A stretch of 64,000 nucleotides of DNA from Nitrospirota bacterium. GTDB taxonomy: Bacteria; Nitrospirota; Thermodesulfovibrionia; Thermodesulfovibrionales; Dissulfurispiraceae. A program made the translations under genes and the position numbers. How positions within the stretch are numbered: the stretch's first letter is position 1; the number at the start of each line of letters is the position of its first letter. The notes below the pieces were generated by a model that saw only the letters and a list, made by a program, of their open reading frames with translations, did not search any database and was not told the origin of the DNA. This document shows positions 60,156-64,000 of this stretch, one piece after another. The stretch lies in contig JBFMHE010000014.1 in assembly GCA_040752355.1 (NCBI GenBank), positions 42,041-106,040 of the forward strand. Direction: 5' to 3'.

Positions 60156-61427
60156 ATGAAGGTTCTTGTTATCGGCGGAGGAGGAAGGGAGCATGCCCTT
60201 GTCTGGAAGCTGGCGCAGTCGAAGCACGTTGACAAGGTATACTGCGCTCCCGGCAACGCCGGCATCGCCGAGATAGCCGAGTGCATCGACATCAGCCCCG
60301 ACGACTTCGACGAGCTGGTGAATTTCGTCCGGTACGAATGGATCGACCTCACCATCGTCGGTCCCGAGGACCCGCTCTCGAAGGGCATTGTGGACGCCTT
60401 CGAAAAAGAGGGCAGGAGGATCGTCGGCCCGACCAGGGCGGCGGCGCAGCTCGAATCGAGCAAGGTCTTCTCGAAGGAGTTCATGAAGCGCCACCGCATA
60501 CCGACCGCGGAATACAAGGTGTTCACCTCCTATCTCCATGCAGTGGACCATGTGCGCCTGAAGGGCGCGCCGATCGTGGTGAAGGCCGACGGCCTCGCTG
60601 CGGGCAAAGGGGTCATCGTCGCCTCTACTGTGGACGAGGCGATCGATGCGCTCGAGCGGATCATGAAGCACAAGGAGTTCGGCGCTGCCGGGGACCGGGT
60701 CGTTGTCGAGAGCTGCCTCCGGGGCGAAGAGGCCTCCTTCATGGTCTTCACCGACGGCAAGACGATCGTCCCTATGGTGAGCTCCCAGGACCATAAACGG
60801 GTATTCGACCAGGACAAGGGGCCGAATACCGGCGGCATGGGCGCCTACAGCCCTGCGCCGGTGGTGACCCCCGAGCTCGAGCGCGTGGTTATGGAGACGA
60901 TCATGCAGCCGACCATCGACGGGCTCAGGGCAGAAGGCATCCCGTATAAGGGAATCCTCTACGCAGGGCTCATGATCGACAACGGCAGACCCTCGGTGCT
61001 CGAGTTCAATTGCAGGCTGGGCGATCCCGAGACGCAGCCCATCCTCGCGCGGCTCGAGACCGACCTGGTGGACATCTCGTTCGCCATGACCGACGGGAGG
61101 CTGGCCGATACCGAGGTCGTGTGGAAGCCGGACGCCTCGGTCTGCGTCGTGCTCGCTTCGGGCGGCTATCCCGGCAGCTACGAAAAGGGCAAGGTCATCA
61201 GGGGCCTCGATGAGGCGGGCAAGATCGATGATGTCGTGGTCTTCCATGCGGGAACGGCCTTCAGCAACGGCGATATCGTCACGAACGGCGGCAGGGTGCT
61301 CGGCGTTACGGCGACCGGCAGGGACATCAGGGCAGCGAAGGCCCGGGCCTATGAGGCAGTCGAAAAGATCCACTTTGACGGTATGCACTACCGGAAAGAT
61401 ATCGCCGACAGGGCACTGAACAGGTGA
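60156..61427 (+). CDS. purD: Phosphoribosylamine-glycine ligase
   Basis: This 423-residue ATP-grasp protein has the N-terminal VLVIGGGGREHALVWKL motif, the ATP-grasp VKADGLAAGKGVIVA, the GEEASFMVFTDG active-site strand and FNCRLGDPETQ. It makes GAR in purine synthesis. AAGGAGG precedes the ATG. Normal length. Confidence 0.94.
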   Translation: MKVLVIGGGGREHALVWKLAQSKHVDKVYCAPGNAGIAEIAECIDISPDDFDELVNFVRYEWIDLTIVGPEDPLSKGIVDAFEKEGRRIVGPTRAAAQLESSKVFSKEFMKRHRIPTAEYKVFTSYLHAVDHVRLKGAPIVVKADGLAAGKGVIVASTVDEAIDALERIMKHKEFGAAGDRVVVESCLRGEEASFMVFTDGKTIVPMVSSQDHKRVFDQDKGPNTGGMGAYSPAPVVTPELERVVMETIMQPTIDGLRAEGIPYKGILYAGLMIDNGRPSVLEFNCRLGDPETQPILARLETDLVDISFAMTDGRLADTEVVWKPDASVCVVLASGGYPGSYEKGKVIRGLDEAGKIDDVVVFHAGTAFSNGDIVTNGGRVLGVTATGRDIRAAKARAYEAVEKIHFDGMHYRKDIADRALNR

Positions 61428-61510
61428 AGTCCTGAATCCCGAGCACGAAATTCTGAACAGAGTTGAGACTGTTTCGGATTTAGAGATTCGAATTTCGAGT
61501 TTATATTTTT

Positions 61511-62410
61511 ATGAAGGTTCACCTCGACTGTTTCCCCTGCTTTTATAGACAGGCCGTTATCGCGGCCCGGCTCGGCACGAAGGACGCCGCCCTGCAGGAG
61601 GCGTTGCTGACGGGGGTCGCCGATGAGATCAAGGCGACCGATTTTTCGCGGTCTCCTGCCTATTCGACGACGTTCCTCCACCGGAAGATCCGGCAGATAC
61701 TCGGCAGGGACCCCTTCGAGGAGATCAAGGCGGAATACAACCGGATCGCCCTGGGCCTGTATCCGGAGCTCAGCGCGAGGGTGCGGGAGAGCGCCGACCC
61801 CCTCTGGACCGCCTGCCGGCTCGCGATCGCCGGCAATATCATCGACTTCGGCATCTTTACGTCTGTCGATATCGCCGGGACGATCGATAGGGCGCTGCAC
61901 CATCCTCTTACGATCGACGAATATCCCTTGTTCAAAGAGGCCCTCGCCCGGCACGAGGACATCCTCTACCTCCTCGATAATGCCGGCGAGATCGTCTTCG
62001 ACCGGATCCTCATAGAGGCGCTCCTCGAGGCGGGGAAGAGGGTTGCCGTTGTCGCGAAGGGCTCGCCGGTGCTGAACGACGCGACGATGGAGGATGCACG
62101 GGAGGCGGGGCTCACCGGCATCACGGAGGTCATCGACAACGGCTCCGACTGCATCGGCACCATACTCGAAATGACCTCCCTCGGCTTCAACCGGGCGTTT
62201 GCCGGTGCGCGCCTGGTCATCAGCAAGGGGCAGGGCAACTTCGAGACCCTCTGGGATACGCCGCCGCAGCTCCTGGCGGTCCCTCCGGAGGGTGACCGGC
62301 GCCTCTTCTTCCTCTTCCAGTCGAAATGCGACGTGGTGGCAGCGGCGCTCGGCCTCGCCCGGGGCTCCATGCTCCTGCTCTCCGCAGAGACCCTTTTCAA
62401 AGGACTTTGA
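61511..62410 (+). CDS. DUF89/ARMT1-like damage-control phosphatase family protein
   Basis: This 299-residue protein belongs to DUF89: LDCFPCFYRQA at the start, the motif DNAGEIVFDRIL around residue 158, AKGSPVLNDAT, and the SKGQGNFETL segment that forms the metal and phosphate site. These are metal-dependent phosphatases acting on damaged sugar-phosphate or pantetheine-phosphate metabolites. No ribosome site precedes the ATG 61511, which follows AT-rich sequence. Confidence 0.88.
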   Translation: MKVHLDCFPCFYRQAVIAARLGTKDAALQEALLTGVADEIKATDFSRSPAYSTTFLHRKIRQILGRDPFEEIKAEYNRIALGLYPELSARVRESADPLWTACRLAIAGNIIDFGIFTSVDIAGTIDRALHHPLTIDEYPLFKEALARHEDILYLLDNAGEIVFDRILIEALLEAGKRVAVVAKGSPVLNDATMEDAREAGLTGITEVIDNGSDCIGTILEMTSLGFNRAFAGARLVISKGQGNFETLWDTPPQLLAVPPEGDRRLFFLFQSKCDVVAAALGLARGSMLLLSAETLFKGL

Positions 62411-62474
62411 TACCCCCCTCGAACGCCGATTACTAACGCTTATACGACAATAAAAAATCTTAACTGCCGAAACA

Positions 62475-62504
62475 TTGACATTTAATTCTCGTTGAATTTA
62501 AGAT
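62475..62504 (+). promoter_or_regulatory. Candidate promoter for atpB-atpE
   Basis: TTGACA at 62475-62480 is followed by TTAAGA (17-base spacer) or TAAGAT (18-base spacer, 62499-62504), in an AT-rich stretch about 80 bases upstream of the atpB start. Confidence 0.5.
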
Positions 62505-62582
62505 AGCAGATACAGTCGAATTAATGCTGGAAAAGCCCCGTTGTTACCGGCTCCTGCATTACCGAACAAAAGGAGGACCGCC

Positions 62583-63263
62583 GTGGCAGAACCACCAGTC
62601 TTTTTGCATATGCTGTTGCCGAACATCCCTCCGTATGTTTCCTATTCATGGCTCGCCATGCTCATCCTGATCGGGGCGGCGCTCGCCGTCAGGAACAAGA
62701 TCAGCCTCGTCCCGGCAGGGCTTCAGAACTTTCTGGAGACCATCGCGGAGTTTTCCCTCTCGCTCTCGAACTCGACGATCGGCCACCACTGGGGCGACAA
62801 GTTCTATCCGCTGATCGGCACGCTGCTGCTGTATATCGGCCTCAGCAACTTCATGGGCCTCATTCCGGGCTTCGAGTCGCCGACGAGCAATATCAATATG
62901 ACGGCGTCGATGGCGATCCCCGTCTTCCTCGCGACGCACTACTACGGCGTAAAAGTCCACGGTGTAAAATATTTCAACCATTTCCTCGGGCCGATCAGGT
63001 CCGTGTATGCGCTGCCCCTGATGATCCTGATGTTCTTTATCGAGCTCATCGGCCACCTGGTGCGGCCCATCACCCTTTCCGTTCGGCTCTTCGGCAACAT
63101 GATAGCGAAGCATATGATCCTCGTGATCCTCGCTATCCTTGCCCCGGCCATTGTCCCGGTGGTCATTCTCGGTCTCGGCGTGCTGGTCAGCGTCATACAG
63201 GCATACGTCTTCATTCTTCTTACCTGTCTGTATCTCGCCGGCGCGGTCGAGGAAGCGCACTGA
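62583..63263 (+). CDS. atpB: F0F1 ATP synthase subunit a
   Basis: This 226-residue membrane protein has six or so hydrophobic segments, and the helix with the essential Arg in [13 protein letters not shown], plus the [10 protein letters not shown] loop. It forms the stator half channel. GTG 62583 is chosen because AAAGGAGGA stands 5 bases upstream. atpE follows after 34 bases. No F1 genes or atpF/H are nearby in the window. Confidence 0.93.
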   Translation: MAEPPVFLHMLLPNIPPYVSYSWLAMLILIGAALAVRNKISLVPAGLQNFLETIAEFSLSLSNSTIGHHWGDKFYPLIGTLLLYIGLSNFMGLIPGFESPTSNINMTASMAIPVFLATHYYGVKVHGVKYFNHFLGPIRSVYALPLMILMFFIELIGHLVRPITLSVRLFGNMIAKHMILVILAILAPAIVPVVILGLGVLVSVIQAYVFILLTCLYLAGAVEEAH

Positions 63264-63297
63264 TATACATATTCTCGAAGAAAGGAGGAAGACGCAG

Positions 63298-63639
63298 ATG
63301 AAAAAGTTTTTCGCACTGATGGTGGTAACGCTCCTTGCCCTTGCCCTCGTCGCTCCGGCATTCGCCGAAGAGGCGGCTGCAGCGGGCGGTGCAAAGCCGA
63401 GCTATAACGGCATGATCGTCCTCGGTCTCGGTCTCGCTATCGGCCTCGCCGCCCTCGGGACCGGCATCGGCCAGGGCCTCGGCCTGAAGGGTGCAGCAGA
63501 GGGAGTCGCAAGAAACCCCGGCGCATCGGGCAAGATCACGACGACGCTCATTATCGGTCTCGCGATGATCGAGTCTCTCGCCATTTATGCTCTTGTTGTC
63601 GTTCTTATCGTGCTTTTCGTCAATCCTCTCGGATTTTAA
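63298..63639 (+). CDS. atpE: F0F1 ATP synthase subunit c with N-terminal signal-like leader
   Basis: This 113-residue protein has a signal-like leader (about residues 1-23, [19 protein letters not shown]). The hairpin helices follow: [19 protein letters not shown], and the C-terminal helix with the ion-binding E92 in [14 protein letters not shown]59, E92, S93 and Y97 lie at the same spacing as the Na+-binding Q32/E65/S66/Y70 of Ilyobacter c subunits. GGAGG precedes the ATG; a terminator and intron follow. Confidence 0.92.
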   Translation: MKKFFALMVVTLLALALVAPAFAEEAAAAGGAKPSYNGMIVLGLGLAIGLAALGTGIGQGLGLKGAAEGVARNPGASGKITTTLIIGLAMIESLAIYALVVVLIVLFVNPLGF

Positions 63640-63667
63640 TTTTCTCCATACCCTTACTAAGAGAGGC

Positions 63668-63697
63668 GGGGACTCCACTGCGGAGTCCCCTTTTTAT
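63668..63697 (+). terminator. Rho-independent terminator after atpE
   Basis: GGGGACTCC (63668-63676) pairs with GGAGTCCCC (63682-63690) around a 5-base loop, followed by TTTTT. A group IIC intron begins 3 bases after it. Confidence 0.9.
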
Positions 63698-63699
63698 TG

Positions 63700-64000
63700 G
63701 TGCGCCCGTCAGAGCGCACTCACTCGGCTGATGTCGCCGGAAGGCGGTGTGAGGGATGGACAGAAATCAGCAGAGGGTATAGTAGTCCGCCTGAGGTGGA
63801 CGAAGGACCGAACCTGTCATACTGCTTTAGACCGAATCTCTGACTGTATTGGGCAGATGCCTCGCAAGAGGGCCTGAAGCCGGAAGTAGCGGACGGAATC
63901 CGCAAGGTATGGCTGGGTGCTTATATTACAACAGGCGAAGAGGCAATAACAGAGCGAGCTGACAGGAACCGCCGTATGCCGAACGGCACGTACGGTGGGG
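63700..64000 (+). mobile_element. Group IIC intron, compact and apparently ORF-less (3' end beyond window)
   Basis: The 5' end reads GTGCGCCCG, as expected for group II introns, and begins just after the atpE terminator, the known insertion site of class C introns. Inside lie GTCCGCC/GGTGGAC and GNRA-type loops (GCC GGAA GGC; GCCTC GCAA GAG). Domain V is at about 63967-64000. It has the CGC triad (63970-63972) with the conserved G.U pair, a CG bulge (63989-63990) and a GAAC loop, nearly the same as the Oceanobacillus iheyensis IIC intron. Only about 267 bases separate the 5' end from domain V, so no reverse transcriptase fits. Domain VI is outside the window. Confidence 0.85.

Noticed and set aside
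63700..64000. Reverse transcriptase gene in the terminal intron
   Set aside because: No frame fits between the 5' end and domain V. The visible short frames are not RT-like.

Overview
The window looks like one contig from a GC-rich anaerobic or facultative bacterium. A Nitrospirota (Thermodesulfovibrionia-like) or deltaproteobacterial lineage seems most likely. Supporting signs are the tmk-holB-PSP1-metG order, a RACo-type corrinoid activator, a giant two-headed acyl-CoA dehydratase activase, single-chain PurL, an atpB-atpE pair without neighbouring F1 genes, and a probable selenoprotein. There is no rRNA gene in the window for a firm placement. I saw no tRNA gene and no CRISPR array.

Layout. 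Positions 1-5356 hold unrelated housekeeping genes: a GNAT fragment, an S4 RNA-binding protein, a membrane protein, a phospholipase D/cardiolipin-synthase-like enzyme with an endonuclease/exonuclease/phosphatase-family partner, a VTT/DedA membrane protein and a soluble histidine kinase. Positions 5382-24889 are one long co-directional block of about 17 genes, many joined by ATGA or longer stop/start overlaps, behind one good sigma70-type promoter. It encodes two sugar-nucleotide epimerase domains, two glycosidase-like TIM barrels, a B12-binding/radical SAM enzyme, two GT4 and four CgeB-type glycosyltransferases, an SRPBCC protein, a zinc alcohol dehydrogenase, a nucleotidyltransferase, a methyltransferase, a BioF2-type acyltransferase, a phosphoribosyltransferase/kinase-like protein and a PHP-domain protein. 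From memory this resembles the poorly characterised cluster that TIGRFAMs calls the rhizo-twelve system. It probably makes and exports or processes an unusual glycoconjugate.

Positions 25182-34557 hold stress and housekeeping genes (SDR, hemerythrin, CBS protein, pncB, rlmB), an AbrB/PIN toxin-antitoxin pair with a textbook promoter and operator, a REP-like inverted repeat, an in-frame cysE-cysS fusion, and a RACo-like protein. Positions 34842-49788 hold small secreted proteins, purL, a chemoreceptor with a CZB zinc domain, a tiny Cys-rich protein, a cyclophilin-like protein, a PIN-PhoH ATPase, the dehydratase activase, and a 29-residue AURKAIP1/COX24 (bS22-type) protein. Positions 49900-63639 hold a core-MetE-like methyltransferase, tmk-holB-PSP1-metG, a rhodanese with two in-frame UGA codons at its conserved cysteines, a PAS histidine kinase, radC, purH, purD, a DUF89 protein and atpB-atpE. 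The window ends inside a compact group IIC intron inserted directly after the atpE terminator.

The observations I rate highest are the Sec-Thr-Sec rhodanese (55471-55821), the glycoconjugate cluster and its circularly permuted glycosidase (19400-20287), the glycosidase-epimerase fusion (6790-8904), the unrecognised PRTase/kinase-like protein (22477-24213), the cysE-cysS fusion (30519-32651) and the ORF-less intron (63700 to the end).
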